Assembly (NCBI RefSeq): GCF_900109115.1
Contig: NZ_FNYV01000001.1
Location: 881,003-945,002, forward strand
Direction: 5' to 3'
Length of the DNA: 64,000 nucleotides
Source of the DNA: Micromonospora phaseoli
Lineage (GTDB): Bacteria > Actinomycetota > Actinomycetes > Mycobacteriales > Micromonosporaceae
The translations under genes and the position numbers were made by a program. Positions 36,211 to 47,958 of the stretch are shown piece by piece; the first letter of the stretch is position 1, and each line of letters starts with the position of its first letter. Below the pieces are notes generated by a model. It did not search any database, was not told where the DNA came from, and saw nothing but the letters and a program-made list of their open reading frames with translations.

Positions 36211-36686
36211 GCACCACGACTGAGCCCGGGACACAGCCGGTACTGCTGCTGGTCTGCTCCAGCGGTGGGCACCTGGCCCAACTGCTCGCCCTGCGACCCT
36301 GGTACGAGACCTGGCGACGGTGCTGGGTCACCTTCGACACCCCCGAGGCGCGGTCGCTGCTCGCCGGGGAGGAGGTCGTCCCGGCGTACCATCCGACCAC
36401 CCGCGACCTGCGCAACCTGCTGCGCAACGCGGTGCTGGCCGCCCGGCTGCTGCGCCGGCGGCGGGTCGCCGCGGTGGTCACCACCGGTGCGGGCGTGGCG
36501 GTGCCGTTCGTCGTGCTCGCCCGGCTACGGCGTATCCCGACCATCTACATCGAGGTCTACGACCGGATCGACACGCCGACGCTGACCGCCCGGCTGTGCC
36601 GCCCGTTCCTGTCCGCGATGCTGGTGCAGTGGGAGGAGCAGCGCCGCCAGTACCCTGAGGCCACCGTCGTGGGGACACTGCTGTGA
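36207..36686 (+). CDS. PssD/Alg14/Cps14F-like glycosyltransferase partner
   Basis: A 159-residue protein with LLLVCSSGGHLAQLLALRPW, TTGAGVAVPFVVLARL and IYIEVYDRIDTPTLTARL, the pattern of PssD and Alg14. These proteins anchor the catalytic partner to the membrane and bind part of the acceptor. The next gene encodes a PssE/Alg13-like partner, overlapping by four bases, so the two form one glycosyltransferase. Confidence 0.88.
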   Translation: MSTTTEPGTQPVLLLVCSSGGHLAQLLALRPWYETWRRCWVTFDTPEARSLLAGEEVVPAYHPTTRDLRNLLRNAVLAARLLRRRRVAAVVTTGAGVAVPFVVLARLRRIPTIYIEVYDRIDTPTLTARLCRPFLSAMLVQWEEQRRQYPEATVVGTLL

Positions 36687-37273
36687 CCCGGCCCCGGCTG
36701 CTGGTGGCCGTCGGCACCGACAAACATCCCTTCGACCGGCTGGTCGAGTGGCTGCGGGAGTGGCACGCCGAGGTGGCCGGCGCGGTCGTCCTGACCGTGC
36801 AGCACGGGCACACCCGGGTCACCGGACTGCCCGACGCGGTGCCGTTCCTCGGTCACGCCGAGCTGCAGGCCGCGATGGCCGCCGCCGACCTGGTGGTCTG
36901 CCACGGTGGCCCGGCCACCATCCTGGAGGCCCGCCGGCACGGGCATCTGCCGATCGTGGTGCCCCGGGATCCGGCCCAGGGCGAACACGTCGACGACCAC
37001 CAGCTGCTGTTCGCCCGCCGGCTCGGCGCGGCCGGCCTGATCGCGCTCTGCGAGTCCCGGCGGGAACTGCTCGACGCGCTCGCCGCCGGTCTGGCCGACC
37101 GCTCGCGCTTCACCGTGCCGGTGGACACCGCCGCGGTCAGCGGGCAGCGCGCCGCGGTGCGGCGGGTGGCGGTGATCGTCGAGGACCTGGTGGCCGCCGC
37201 CGCGCAGCGGCCTCACCGAGCCTGGTGGCGGCCGTGGCGTGGGCCCGGCCCCGAGGAGAGGCGGAACCGGTGA
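36683..37273 (+). CDS. PssE/Alg13/Cps14G-like glycosyltransferase
   Basis: A 196-residue glycosyltransferase family 28 C-terminal domain protein. The opening [16 protein letters not shown] and the donor-binding [25 protein letters not shown] with GEHVDDHQ are diagnostic. It works with the preceding PssD-like protein to add one sugar to a lipid-linked acceptor. The start GTG overlaps the upstream stop. The C-terminal 40 residues are basic. Confidence 0.88.
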   Translation: MTRPRLLVAVGTDKHPFDRLVEWLREWHAEVAGAVVLTVQHGHTRVTGLPDAVPFLGHAELQAAMAAADLVVCHGGPATILEARRHGHLPIVVPRDPAQGEHVDDHQLLFARRLGAAGLIALCESRRELLDALAAGLADRSRFTVPVDTAAVSGQRAAVRRVAVIVEDLVAAAAQRPHRAWWRPWRGPGPEERRNR

Positions 37274-38190
37274 CCACGTACCCGAGCGTGAGCGCGGTGG
37301 TGCCCACCCGGAATCGTCCGGAGCTGCTGCGGGCCGCGGTGCGCGCCATCGTCGGGCAGGACTACCCCGGGCCGGTCGAGGTGGTCGTGGTGTACGACCA
37401 GTGCGAACCGGAACCGTCGCTGGCCGGACTCGCCGGCCCCGGCCGGCCGGTAGGGGTGGTCACCAACACCCGTACCCCGGGCCTGGCCGGTGCCCGCAAC
37501 TCGGGCATCCTGGCCGCCACCGGCGCACTGGTCGCCTTCTGCGACGACGACGACGAGTGGCTGCCCGGCAAGCTGCGGGCCCAGGCCGACGCGCTGGCCG
37601 GCGTGCCCGGCGCCGACTTCGTCAGCTGCGGCATCCGGATCAGCTACGCCGGGCGCTCCGTCGAGCGGGTGCTGGCCCGCGACTCGATCAGCCTGACCGA
37701 CCTGCTGCGGGACCGGATGACCGAGCTGCACCCGTCGACCTTCCTCATCCGGGCCACGGCACTGCGCGACGGGTTCGGACTCGTCGACGAGGAGATCCCG
37801 GGCAGCTACGCCGAGGACTACGAGTTCCTGCTCCGGGCCGCCCGCAGCGCGCCGCTGGTCAACCTGCCCACCCCGTACGTGCTGGTGCGCTGGCACCAGC
37901 GCTCCTACTTCGCGAAGCGGTGGGACACCATCGCCGTGGCGTTGCGGTGGCTGCTGGACCGCTATCCCGAATTCGACAGCCAGCCGGTGGGACGGGCGCG
38001 GGTCACCGGGCAGATCGCCTTCGCCCGGGCCGCTTCGGGCGACCCCCGAGGCGCGCTGCGCTGGGCCGGCCGGACCATCCTCGGCAACCCGCGGGAACCT
38101 CGCGCGTATCTGGCCCTGGCGGTGGCCGGGCGGGTGGTCCGGGCCGACACGGTGCTGCGTGCCCTGCACGGGCGGGGCCGAGGCATCTGA
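37270..38190 (+). CDS. Glycosyltransferase family 2
   Basis: A 306-residue GT-A glycosyltransferase. The N-terminus is [18 protein letters not shown], the nucleotide-sugar region contains [15 protein letters not shown], and the metal-binding DxD-like motif is [13 protein letters not shown] near residue 90. The later [14 protein letters not shown] carries the usual catalytic acid. It is the last gene of the polysaccharide run; a GC-rich hairpin follows. Sugar donor unknown. Confidence 0.9.
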   Translation: MTTYPSVSAVVPTRNRPELLRAAVRAIVGQDYPGPVEVVVVYDQCEPEPSLAGLAGPGRPVGVVTNTRTPGLAGARNSGILAATGALVAFCDDDDEWLPGKLRAQADALAGVPGADFVSCGIRISYAGRSVERVLARDSISLTDLLRDRMTELHPSTFLIRATALRDGFGLVDEEIPGSYAEDYEFLLRAARSAPLVNLPTPYVLVRWHQRSYFAKRWDTIAVALRWLLDRYPEFDSQPVGRARVTGQIAFARAASGDPRGALRWAGRTILGNPREPRAYLALAVAGRVVRADTVLRALHGRGRGI

Positions 38191-38206
38191 GCAGCCGCGC
38201 CGTGCG

Positions 38207-38230
38207 CCGCGTCCGCAGGGCGGGACGCGG
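38207..38230 (+). terminator. Possible hairpin terminator after the polysaccharide cluster
   Basis: CCGCGTCC pairs with GGACGCGG around an eight-base loop, about 17 bases after the GT2 stop and before aroC. No T-run is present, so it is a weak call. Confidence 0.45.
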
Positions 38231-38276
38231 TGGGCGGTGCGGGGCTGCGGGCACCGGGCGTGACAGACTGGCCGCT

Positions 38277-39455
38277 GTGTTGCGCTGGTTGACCGCAGGG
38301 GAATCGCACGGACCCGCTCTCGTCGCGTTGCTGGAGGGGGTGCCGGCCGGGATCGAGGTGACCTCCACCGAGATCGCCGGGGAGTTGGCCCGTCGCCGGC
38401 TCGGCTACGGCCGGGGTGCCCGAATGGCCTTCGAGCAGGACGAGATCGAGGTCATCGGCGGCCTGCGGCACGGCGTGACGCTGGGCAGCCCGTTCGCGGT
38501 CCGGGTCGGCAACTCCGAGTGGCCCAAGTGGCGCACCGTGATGGCCGCCGACCCAGTCGACGCCGACGAACTGGCCAGCCAGGCCCGCAACGCCCCGCTC
38601 ACCCGCCCTCGGCCCGGCCACGCCGACCTGGCCGGCATGCAGAAGTACGGCCACACCGACGCCCGGCCGATCCTGGAGCGGGCCAGCGCGCGGGAGACCG
38701 CCGCCCGGGTGGCCGTCGGCACGGTGGCCAAGGCGCTGCTGCGGCAGGCGCTCGACGTCGAGATCGTCTCGCACGTGGTGGAGTTGGGCCCGGTCGCCGT
38801 CAAGCCCGGGCTGCGGCCCCGGCCGGAGGACGCCGAGCGGATCGACGCCGACCCGCTGCGCTGCCTCGACCCCGAGGCCAGCGCCCGGATGGTCGCCGAG
38901 GTCGACGCCGCGAAGAAGGCCGCCGACACCCTGGGCGGCGTGGTCGAGGTGCTGGCGTACGGCGTGCCGCCGGGCCTGGGCAGCCATGTGCAGTGGGACC
39001 GCAAGCTCGACGCCCGGCTGGCCACCGCGTTGATGTCGATCCAGGCGATCAAGGGTGTGGAGATCGGCGACGGCTGGCAGCAGGCCCGGTCCCGGGGCTC
39101 CGAGGCACACGACGAGATCATGCCCACTGCGACCGGCGTACGTCGGATCACCGACCGGGCCGGCGGCCTGGAGGGCGGCATCACCACCGGTGAACCGCTG
39201 CGGGTGAAGGCCGCGATGAAGCCGATCTCCTCACTGAACCGCGCCCTGGCCACGGTGGACGTCACCACCGGTGAGCCGGCCACCGCGATCAACCAGCGTT
39301 CGGACGTCTGCGCGGTGCCGGCCGCCGCGGTCGTCGCCGAAGCGATGGTCGCGCTGGTGCTGGCCGAGGCGGCGGTGGAGAAGTTCGGCGGTGACTCGGT
39401 CGCCGAGATGCGCCGCAACCTGGCCGGCTACCTCGACGCGTTGGTGATCCGGTGA
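38277..39455 (+). CDS. aroC: Chorismate synthase
   Basis: Converts EPSP to chorismate with reduced FMN. The 392-residue protein starts [15 protein letters not shown], then [33 protein letters not shown] and the central [12 protein letters not shown], and later [13 protein letters not shown] with [13 protein letters not shown]: all standard chorismate-synthase signatures. GTG is taken as the start; the next codon TTG is also possible. It overlaps aroK by four bases. Confidence 0.95.
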   Translation: MLRWLTAGESHGPALVALLEGVPAGIEVTSTEIAGELARRRLGYGRGARMAFEQDEIEVIGGLRHGVTLGSPFAVRVGNSEWPKWRTVMAADPVDADELASQARNAPLTRPRPGHADLAGMQKYGHTDARPILERASARETAARVAVGTVAKALLRQALDVEIVSHVVELGPVAVKPGLRPRPEDAERIDADPLRCLDPEASARMVAEVDAAKKAADTLGGVVEVLAYGVPPGLGSHVQWDRKLDARLATALMSIQAIKGVEIGDGWQQARSRGSEAHDEIMPTATGVRRITDRAGGLEGGITTGEPLRVKAAMKPISSLNRALATVDVTTGEPATAINQRSDVCAVPAAAVVAEAMVALVLAEAAVEKFGGDSVAEMRRNLAGYLDALVIR

Positions 39456-39967
39456 CCGGTTCCCCGCGTCCGCTCTGCGTGCTGGTCGGCGCGCCCGGTT
39501 CGGGCAAGACCACCGTCGGGCAGGGCCTGGCCGCCGCGCTCGGCGTCGAGTTCCGCGACACCGACGCCGACATCGAACGCCTCGCCGGCAAGCCGATCTC
39601 GGAGATCTTCGTCGACGAGGGGGAGGAGCACTTCCGTACCCTCGAACGGGCGGCGCTGGCCGCGGCGCTGGCCTCCTGCTCCGGGGTGCTCGCCCTCGGC
39701 GGCGGCGCGGTGCTCGCCGAGGAGAACCGGGCGGCGCTGGTGGGACACCGGGTGGTGCACCTGCACGTCGAGCTGCCCGACGCCGTCAAGCGGGTCGGCC
39801 TCGGTGTCGGTCGGCCGCTGCTGACGATCAACCCCCGGGCTACTCTCAAATACCTCATGGACCAGCGCCGGCCGCTGTACGCCGAGGTCGCCACCGCCAC
39901 GGTGATCACCGACGGCCGCCCGCCGGCGGAGATCGTCGCCGAGATCGTCACCCTGCTCAAGCAGTAA
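39452..39967 (+). CDS. aroK: Shikimate kinase
   Basis: Phosphorylates shikimate. The 171-residue protein has the P-loop [16 protein letters not shown], the DTDADIE shikimate/Mg site, [13 protein letters not shown] and the GGGAVL motif, and the LID region VGRPLL. It is translationally coupled to aroC. The dispersed GTTAAC-type repeat begins right at its stop codon. Confidence 0.95.
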   Translation: MTGSPRPLCVLVGAPGSGKTTVGQGLAAALGVEFRDTDADIERLAGKPISEIFVDEGEEHFRTLERAALAAALASCSGVLALGGGAVLAEENRAALVGHRVVHLHVELPDAVKRVGLGVGRPLLTINPRATLKYLMDQRRPLYAEVATATVITDGRPPAEIVAEIVTLLKQ

Positions 39968-40016
39968 GGAAGGGCCCCTTCTTAACGCCTGAGGTAGAGC
40001 AGGGGTCCCCTCTTAA
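39966..40016 (-). repeat. Second locus of the paired GTTAAC/CCCTTCCT repeat
   Basis: Read on the minus strand, GTTAAGAGGGGACCCC and GTTAAGAAGGGGCCCTTCCT are about 31 bases apart, joined by a spacer ending CAGGC, matching the layout at 6.7 kb. It overlaps the aroK stop on one side and encodes the last residues and stop of the CtaG-like gene on the other. Confidence 0.8.
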
Positions 40017-40820
40017 CACCTGGCTGCACGCCTGCCGACGACCGCAGGACCGGCGTGGGGCGTTGGCGTGGCTGCGGGCGCCAGGTGGTCAGCAGCGTGA
40101 GGGCGAGCAGGATCTCGGCGAGGTCGCCGCCGTAGTACATCACCGTGGCGCCGGCGCGGAGCTGCTCCGGCGGTGCCGGCACGTCGACGAACAGGCCCGC
40201 GTACATGAGTTGGGCCAGGGCGGCGTGCGCGACCACGGCTGCCCCCAGCACCACCAGCCGTACCGGGACACGGGGCCGGTGCCCGGTGGGCTCCGGACCG
40301 GCGATCGACCAGGTGAACAGCAGCCCGCTGAGCAGGAAATGCAGGTTTACCAGGTCGTGCAGCGCCGGACTGCTGAGGGTGGCCCGGTACAGCGGTGTGA
40401 GGTACAGCAACCACAGTCCGCCGGCGGTGAGCAGGAGCCCGGTGATCGGATGGGTCAGCCATCGTGTCGCCGGATGGCGCAGTACGCGTAGCGCCGCCCG
40501 GCCGGCCCGGCGGTCGACGGTGCGCAACGCGAGAATGCCCGGCGCGCCGAGCACCAGTCCCAACGGTGCCAGCATGCCGAGCAGCAGGTGCTGCCACATG
40601 TGTGCGGTGAACCCGTCCGCAGGCAGCAGCAGGGCCGTGGCGAGCAGGGCGCACCCGACGGCGAAGGCGGCCGTCCGCCAGTGGCTCCAGCCGGCGCCCT
40701 CCGGGGCGCGTTGGCGCAGCGCGGCGGCCAGGTAGAGCCAGCCGGCCAGCAGGGGTACCAGCAGCGCCGGGCCGACGGACGCGCCGTGCTCGGGGCCGTG
40801 CGCCGAGAACAGGGCGGCGT

Positions 40821-40824
<4 letters not shown>
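39982..40824 (-). CDS. CtaG-family (caa3-type) cytochrome c oxidase assembly-like membrane protein
   Basis: A 280-residue membrane protein with about seven hydrophobic segments. GFTAHMWQHLLLGMLAPLGLVLGAP and LVNLHFLLSGLLFTWSIAGPEP carry the conserved His residues of the caa3-type CtaG family. Its GTG start overlaps the DUF2243 stop by four bases, so the two form a minus-strand pair between aroK and aroB. The C-terminal segment VKRGPLLYLRR and the TAA stop are encoded inside the dispersed repeat, so the original gene end may have been replaced. Confidence 0.85.
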
Positions 40825-43018
<2,194 letters not shown>

Positions 43019-43241
43019 GGCTGCCCGCCGGTCCGGACCCTGTCAAGATCTTCGGCCCCGGCCGCCACGGAAGGTCACCGTCGCGTGGGGTGGAGCAGAG
43101 CAGCGGCGGCGGTGGGCAGGCAACGTGTCACTGCGTGACGATTGGGGGCTGTCCGAGTCCCCGGTCGGCGGCAAGCGGCGGGTTACCGGGTGGCTAGTAG
43201 ACTTGCCAGGTCTGTCCACCAATTGATGATCAAGGCAGGAA

Positions 43242-43799
43242 ATGGCCACCACCAACGAGCTGAAGAACGGCCTGGTACTCAACCTCGACGGGGAGCTCTG
43301 GTCCGTCGTCGAGTTCCAGCACGTCAAGCCCGGTAAGGGTGGTGCGTTCGTGCGCACCACGCTGAAGAATGTGCTCTCCGGCAAGGTCGTCGACAAGACC
43401 TTCAACGCGGGCACCAAGGTCGAGACCGCGACCGTGGACAAGCGCACCATGCAGTACCTCTACGCCGACGGCGAGGACTACGTCTTCATGGATCTGGAGA
43501 CGTTCGACCAGATCACCGTGCCGGGCGGGACGGTCGGTGAGGCAGCCAACTACCTGCTGCCCGAGGCCGAGGCGACCGTGGCCACCCACGAGGAGGTGCC
43601 GCTCTACGTCGAGCTGCCGACCTCCGTCGTGCTGGAGGTCACCTACACCGAGCCGGGCCTGCAGGGCGACCGCTCCACCGGCGGCAACAAGCCGGCGACC
43701 GTGGAGACCGGAGCGACCGTGCAGGTGCCGCTCTTCATCACCACCGGCGAGAAGATCAAGGTTGACACCCGCGACGGCCGTTACCTCGGCCGCTCCTGA
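43242..43799 (+). CDS. efp: Translation elongation factor P
   Basis: EF-P rescues ribosomes stalled at polyproline, which fits a genome encoding the very Pro-rich protein at 14.3-17.5 kb. The 185-residue protein has three OB-like domains; the tip loop reads [17 protein letters not shown] with the Lys at the site that is modified in some bacteria. AGGAAATG gives the start. The ATG of nusB overlaps its stop by one base (TGATG). Confidence 0.96.
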   Translation: MATTNELKNGLVLNLDGELWSVVEFQHVKPGKGGAFVRTTLKNVLSGKVVDKTFNAGTKVETATVDKRTMQYLYADGEDYVFMDLETFDQITVPGGTVGEAANYLLPEAEATVATHEEVPLYVELPTSVVLEVTYTEPGLQGDRSTGGNKPATVETGATVQVPLFITTGEKIKVDTRDGRYLGRS

Positions 43800-44233
43800 T
43801 GGCCGAGGGTCCGAAGCAGCAGATGCCGGCGCGCCGCAAGGCGCGTAAGCGGGCACTTGACGTGCTCTTCGAGGCCGACCTGCGTGATCGTCCCCCGATC
43901 GAGGTGCTTGCCGGCTACCTCGACCGGATCGCCAAGCCGCGCCCCGACCACCTCGACTACGCGGTCGGTCTGGTCGAGGGCGTGGCCGGGCACCTGGACC
44001 GGATCGACGAGCTGATCTCCAGCTACGCCGAGGGGTGGACGCTGGACCGGATGCCGGTGGTCGACCGCAATCTTGCCCGGATCGCGGTCTACGAGTTGCT
44101 CTACGTCGACGAGATCGACGACGCGGTGGCGATCAGCGAGGCGGTCGAGCTGGCCCGGCAGATGTCGACCGACGACTCGCCCCGCTTCCTCAACGGTCTG
44201 CTCGGTCGCATCGCCGAGTACGCCACCCGCTGA
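43799..44233 (+). CDS. nusB: Transcription antitermination factor NusB
   Basis: An all-helical 144-residue RNA-binding factor for rRNA antitermination with NusE. Conserved pieces: ARKRALDVLFEADLR, LDRMPVVDRNLARIAVYELL, AISEAVELARQMSTDDSPRFLNGLLGRI. Efp and NusB are coupled; a bidirectional terminator follows. Confidence 0.95.
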   Translation: MAEGPKQQMPARRKARKRALDVLFEADLRDRPPIEVLAGYLDRIAKPRPDHLDYAVGLVEGVAGHLDRIDELISSYAEGWTLDRMPVVDRNLARIAVYELLYVDEIDDAVAISEAVELARQMSTDDSPRFLNGLLGRIAEYATR

Positions 44234-44282
44234 CCGGGTCACCACGACTGACCGGGGTCCGCGACTGACCGGGATCCCACGA

Positions 44283-44317
44283 CGAAAAGGCCCGTGCCGT
44301 CCGGCACGGGCCTTTCG
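44283..44317. terminator. Bidirectional terminator between nusB and bldD
   Basis: A near-perfect hairpin, CGAAAAGGCCCGTGCC with GGCACGGGCCTTTCG around a four-base GTCC loop, ends in short T and A runs on the two strands. It lies between the convergent nusB and bldD stops. Confidence 0.9.
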
Positions 44318-44327
44318 TTGTCAGCGC

Positions 44328-44816
44328 TCAGGAGGCGAAGAACGCCCGGGGGTCGGCGACCAGCACGCCGTGCTCGGTGAGCCGCTCGATCAGGCCGGAC
44401 GGCGAGGCGTCGTAGACGATGGCGAGGGCGCGCAGGTCGTCGGCGCGGATCGACAACACCCGGCCGTTGTAGTCACCGCGCTGCTGCTGGATGGCGCGCG
44501 CGTACCGGGCGACGTAGGCGAGGTCCTCGCTGGCCTCGTCGTAGAGGCGCTCCAGGTCCAGGACGATCTTGCTGGTCGGCTCGTGCCGCACCCCGCTGCC
44601 GTCGGGCAGGAGCTCCGAGACCGGTACGCGGTAGAACTCGGCCAGCTCGGCCAGGCGGGACACCGTGACGGCGCGGTCGCCGCGCTCGTACGAGCCGACC
44701 ACCACCGCCTTCCAGCGCCCGTTCGACTTCTCCTCCACCCCCTGCAGGGACAGGCCCTGCTGCTGGCGGATGGAGCGCAGACGGGCGCCCAGAGACTTGG
44801 CGTATTCAGAGGGCAT
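44328..44816 (-). CDS. bldD: BldD, c-di-GMP-responsive developmental repressor
   Basis: BldD represses sporulation genes during vegetative growth when bound to tetrameric c-di-GMP. The 162-residue protein has an Xre-type helix-turn-helix (residues 7-70, ARLRSIRQQQGLSLQGVEEK and VVGSYERGDRAVTVSRLAEL) and the C-terminal effector domain with the RxD-X8-RxxD signature, here RGD at 113-115 and RADD at 124-127. The match to the Streptomyces signature suggests a conserved switch. A good promoter and a BldD-box-like sequence lie upstream. Confidence 0.95.
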   Translation of the reverse strand: MPSEYAKSLGARLRSIRQQQGLSLQGVEEKSNGRWKAVVVGSYERGDRAVTVSRLAELAEFYRVPVSELLPDGSGVRHEPTSKIVLDLERLYDEASEDLAYVARYARAIQQQRGDYNGRVLSIRADDLRALAIVYDASPSGLIERLTEHGVLVADPRAFFAS

Positions 44817-44869
44817 TCGGACACTCCCAGTGCTGCTCGGGGTTCTCCCAGCGATCGCTACGGAGCGTG

Positions 44870-44898
44870 ACGGTACGGGGATTCGGAAATCTGGTCAA
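44870..44898 (-). promoter_or_regulatory. Probable bldD promoter
   Basis: On the minus strand TTGACC and TACCGT are separated by exactly 17 bases, giving a sigma-70-type promoter about 55 bases upstream of the bldD ATG. Confidence 0.6.
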
Positions 44899-44920
44899 GT
44901 GGTGGTGACCTTCCCGTTGG

Positions 44921-44933
44921 GCACCCTGGGTAA
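44921..44933 (-). promoter_or_regulatory. BldD-box-like sequence upstream of bldD
   Basis: TTACCCAGGGTGC matches the Streptomyces consensus TNACNC(A/T)GNGTNA (quoted from memory) at all fixed positions except the last. It lies upstream of the -35 element. BldD autoregulation is known in Streptomyces, so this is a plausible operator. The rest of the 314-base bldD-pyrR interval holds the pyrR leader and no other gene. Confidence 0.5.
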
Positions 44934-45095
44934 GTTGTCCCGTTTCGTCTGCTGAACCGATGTGCGGGGCTGACGGCCCCGCGTGGCTTGAGACACCTGT
45001 GCCCGAGCGCGGTCGGCGCGCCGACCACTGGTAACGTGGCCGCAGCCCCTCCGCCGGCCGCCCGTGGCCGGCTCGGAGGACTCGACATCCTTTAA

Positions 45096-45124
45096 CGACC
45101 CGTCCCGTGAGGCGGGGAAGGAGG
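45096..45124 (+). promoter_or_regulatory. PyrR-binding-type RNA hairpin overlapping the pyrR ribosome site region
   Basis: CCCG and CGGG close a ten-base loop, and the segment GTCCCGTGAGGC fits the PyrR-recognition consensus (ARUCCNGNGAGGYU) at the core UCCNGNGAGG. The hairpin lies directly before AAGGAGG, the ribosome site of pyrR. PyrR binding when UMP is high would hide that site, as shown for mycobacterial PyrR. Confidence 0.75.
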
Positions 45125-45130
45125 TCCGCC

Positions 45131-45718
45131 GTGGCCTACCCCTCGGCTGCCCAGTCATCGCCACCGCGACAACCCTCGGTGAAGGTGATCCTGACCAGTG
45201 CCGACGTGCATCGCGTCGTCGACCGGATCGCACACCAGATTCTCGAGAAGACCCAGGGCGCGGCCGACACGGTGCTGCTCGGCATCCCCACCCGCGGTAC
45301 CCCGCTGGCCCGCCGGCTCGCCGACCGGATCAGCGCCTTCGAGGGCATCTCCGTGCCGGTCGGCGTGCTCGACATCACTCTCTACCGCGACGATCTGCGC
45401 CGCAACGCCACCAGGGCGGTCGGCCCGACCCAGTTGCCCAGCGGCGGAATCGACGGCATGCGGGTGGTCCTCGTCGACGATGTCCTCTTCTCCGGCCGGA
45501 CCGTCCGCGCTGCCCTCGATGCGCTCGGTGACCTCGGGCGGCCGGCGTCGGTGCAGCTCGCGGTGCTGGTCGACCGTGGGCACCGACAGTTGCCGATCCG
45601 CGCCGACTACGTCGGCAAGAACATCCCGACCGCGCTCGCCGAGAGCGTGAAGGTGACGCTGGCCGAGACCGACGGCGCCGACGAGGTCCGCCTCTATGGA
45701 GAAGGCCACAACTCGTGA
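45131..45718 (+). CDS. pyrR: Bifunctional pyr operon regulator / uracil phosphoribosyltransferase PyrR
   Basis: PyrR binds leader RNA of pyr operons in response to UMP and has some UPRTase activity. The 195-residue protein has the PRPP-binding motif [20 protein letters not shown] near residue 112, [14 protein letters not shown], and [12 protein letters not shown] with GGAGG is the start. Its stop overlaps pyrB (GTGA). A PyrR-type hairpin lies just upstream, so the gene is likely autoregulated together with the operon. Confidence 0.95.
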   Translation: MAYPSAAQSSPPRQPSVKVILTSADVHRVVDRIAHQILEKTQGAADTVLLGIPTRGTPLARRLADRISAFEGISVPVGVLDITLYRDDLRRNATRAVGPTQLPSGGIDGMRVVLVDDVLFSGRTVRAALDALGDLGRPASVQLAVLVDRGHRQLPIRADYVGKNIPTALAESVKVTLAETDGADEVRLYGEGHNS

Positions 45719-46629
45719 TCAGGCATCTGCTTTCCGGCGCCGACCTCGATGCCGACACCGCGACCCAGATCCTGGACACCGCGGCCGAGATGGCCGCCGT
45801 GTCCGGCCGCGAGGTGAAGAAGCTGCCCGCGTTGCGTGGCCGGACCGTGGTCAACCTCTTCTACGAGGACTCCACCCGCACCCGGATCTCCTTCGAGGCG
45901 GCGGCCAAGCGACTCAGCGCCGATGTGATCAACTTCTCGGCGAAAGGTTCCAGCGTCACCAAGGGCGAGAGTCTCAAGGACACCGCGCTGACCCTGCAGG
46001 CGATGGGGGCCGACGCGGTGGTCGTCCGACACCCCGCCTCCGGCGCACCGCACCGGCTCGCCGACTGGGTCGACGGTTCGGTGGTCAACGCCGGCGACGG
46101 TACCCACGAGCACCCCACCCAGGCGCTGCTCGACGCGTACACGATGCGTTCCCGGCTGGGACGGCTGGCCGGCCTGTCGGTGGCGGTGGTGGGTGACGTG
46201 CTGCACTCCCGGGTGGCCCGCTCCAACGTGCTGCTGCTGGCCACCCTCGGCGCCAAGGTCACGCTGGTCGGGCCACCCACTCTCATTCCCGTCGACATCG
46301 CGCCGGGCACCGACGTCTGCTACGACCTCGACGCGGTGCTGCCGTCGTCGGACGTGGTGATGATGCTGCGGGTGCAGCGGGAACGGATGAACGACTCGTA
46401 CTTCCCGTCCGCCCGCGAGTACGCCCGCCGGTACGGCCTGGACGGCCCACGGATGCGCCGGCTCCCCGAGCACGCGATCGTGATGCATCCCGGCCCGATG
46501 AACCGGGGCATGGAGATCACGCCGGAGGTCGCCGACTCGTCCCGCTCCACCATCGTCGAACAGGTCACCAACGGGGTCTCCGTCCGGATGGCCGTCCTCT
46601 ACCTGCTGCTCGGGGGGAACAACCGTTGA
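45715..46629 (+). CDS. pyrB: Aspartate carbamoyltransferase catalytic chain
   Basis: Condenses carbamoyl phosphate with aspartate. The 304-residue enzyme has [19 protein letters not shown] (carbamoyl-phosphate loop), [35 protein letters not shown] and [12 protein letters not shown]. No regulatory chain gene (pyrI) is adjacent, as usual for actinobacteria. It overlaps pyrC by TTGA. Confidence 0.96.
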   Translation: MIRHLLSGADLDADTATQILDTAAEMAAVSGREVKKLPALRGRTVVNLFYEDSTRTRISFEAAAKRLSADVINFSAKGSSVTKGESLKDTALTLQAMGADAVVVRHPASGAPHRLADWVDGSVVNAGDGTHEHPTQALLDAYTMRSRLGRLAGLSVAVVGDVLHSRVARSNVLLLATLGAKVTLVGPPTLIPVDIAPGTDVCYDLDAVLPSSDVVMMLRVQRERMNDSYFPSAREYARRYGLDGPRMRRLPEHAIVMHPGPMNRGMEITPEVADSSRSTIVEQVTNGVSVRMAVLYLLLGGNNR

Positions 46630-47903
46630 ACGCGTACCTGATCAGGAATGTCAGTGTGCTCGGCGCCGCGCCGACCGACGTGCTGATCCGCGACGGCGTC
46701 GTCGCCGAGACCGGCCCGGGGCTGTCCGCGCCGGATGCGGGCGTCGTGGACGCCGACGGGCTGGTCGCCCTGCCCGGCCTGGTCGACCTGCACACCCACC
46801 TGCGCGAGCCCGGCCGGGAGGACGCCGAGACCGTCGAGACCGGTTCCCGGGCGGCGGCGCTGGGCGGTTACACCGCGGTCTGCGCGATGGCGAACACCTC
46901 TCCGGTGGCCGACACCGCCGGTGTGGTCGAGCAGGTCTGGCGACTCGGCCGCGAGGCCGGGCTGGTCGACGTGCAGCCGATCGGCGCGGTCACCGTCGGC
47001 CTGGCCGGCGAGCGCCTCGCCGAGTTGGGCGCGATGGCCGACTCCGCGGCCCGGGTGCGGATCTTCTCCGACGACGGGCACTGCGTCGCCGACCCACGGC
47101 TGATGCGCCGCGCGCTGGAGTACGTGAAGGCTTTCGACGGGATCATCGCCCAGCACGCCGAGGAGCCGCGGCTCACCGAGGGCGCGCAGATGCACGAGGG
47201 TGAGGTCTCCACCCGGCTGGGCCTGACCGGCTGGCCGGCGGTCGCCGAGGAGGCGATCATCGCCCGGGACGTGCTGCTGGCCGAGCACGTCGGCAGCCGG
47301 CTGCACGTCTGCCACGTCTCCACCGCCGGCAGCGTCGAGGTGCTGCGTCAGGCCAAGGCCCGGGGGGTACGCGTCACCGCCGAGGTGACCCCGCACCACC
47401 TGCTGCTCACCGACGTTCGCGCCGAGACCTACGACCCGGTGTTCAAGGTCAACCCGCCGTTGCGTACCGCCACCGACATCGCCGCCCTGCGCGCCGCGCT
47501 GGTCGACGGAGTGATCGACATCATCGCCACCGACCACGCCCCGCACGCGGTGGAGGACAAGGAGTGCGAGTGGGCGTACGCCCGGCCGGGCATGCTCGGG
47601 CTGGAGACGGCGCTGTCGATCGCGCTCGACGTGCTCGGCCCCGAGTGGGATCTGATCGCCGAGCGGATGTCGCGTGCCCCGGCCCGGATCGCCGGGCTGA
47701 CCGAGCACGGCCACGACCCGGCGCCGGGCGCGCCGGCGAACCTCACCCTGGTCGACCCGGCGGCCCGCCGGGTGATCGAACCGGCGGAGCTGGCCAGTCG
47801 CAGCCGCAACACCCCGTACGCCCGGATGACGCTGCCGGGTCGCATCGTGGCGACCTTCCTGCGTGGCGAGGCGACGGTCCTGGACGGAAAGGCAATCAAG
47901 TGA
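46626..47903 (+). CDS. pyrC: Dihydroorotase
   Basis: Cyclises carbamoyl aspartate. The 425-residue amidohydrolase has the metal site [16 protein letters not shown], later ligands in IIAQHAEEP and [11 protein letters not shown], and the catalytic Asp in [15 protein letters not shown]. It starts with TTG ([11 protein letters not shown]) overlapping the pyrB stop. A short GAGCG-repeat gap separates it from carA. Confidence 0.95.
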   Translation: MNAYLIRNVSVLGAAPTDVLIRDGVVAETGPGLSAPDAGVVDADGLVALPGLVDLHTHLREPGREDAETVETGSRAAALGGYTAVCAMANTSPVADTAGVVEQVWRLGREAGLVDVQPIGAVTVGLAGERLAELGAMADSAARVRIFSDDGHCVADPRLMRRALEYVKAFDGIIAQHAEEPRLTEGAQMHEGEVSTRLGLTGWPAVAEEAIIARDVLLAEHVGSRLHVCHVSTAGSVEVLRQAKARGVRVTAEVTPHHLLLTDVRAETYDPVFKVNPPLRTATDIAALRAALVDGVIDIIATDHAPHAVEDKECEWAYARPGMLGLETALSIALDVLGPEWDLIAERMSRAPARIAGLTEHGHDPAPGAPANLTLVDPAARRVIEPAELASRSRNTPYARMTLPGRIVATFLRGEATVLDGKAIK

Positions 47904-47958
47904 TCCGAGCGAGGAGCGCAGCGCAGCGGGGCACCGCAGTCCGGATCGGAGGCGCGGC

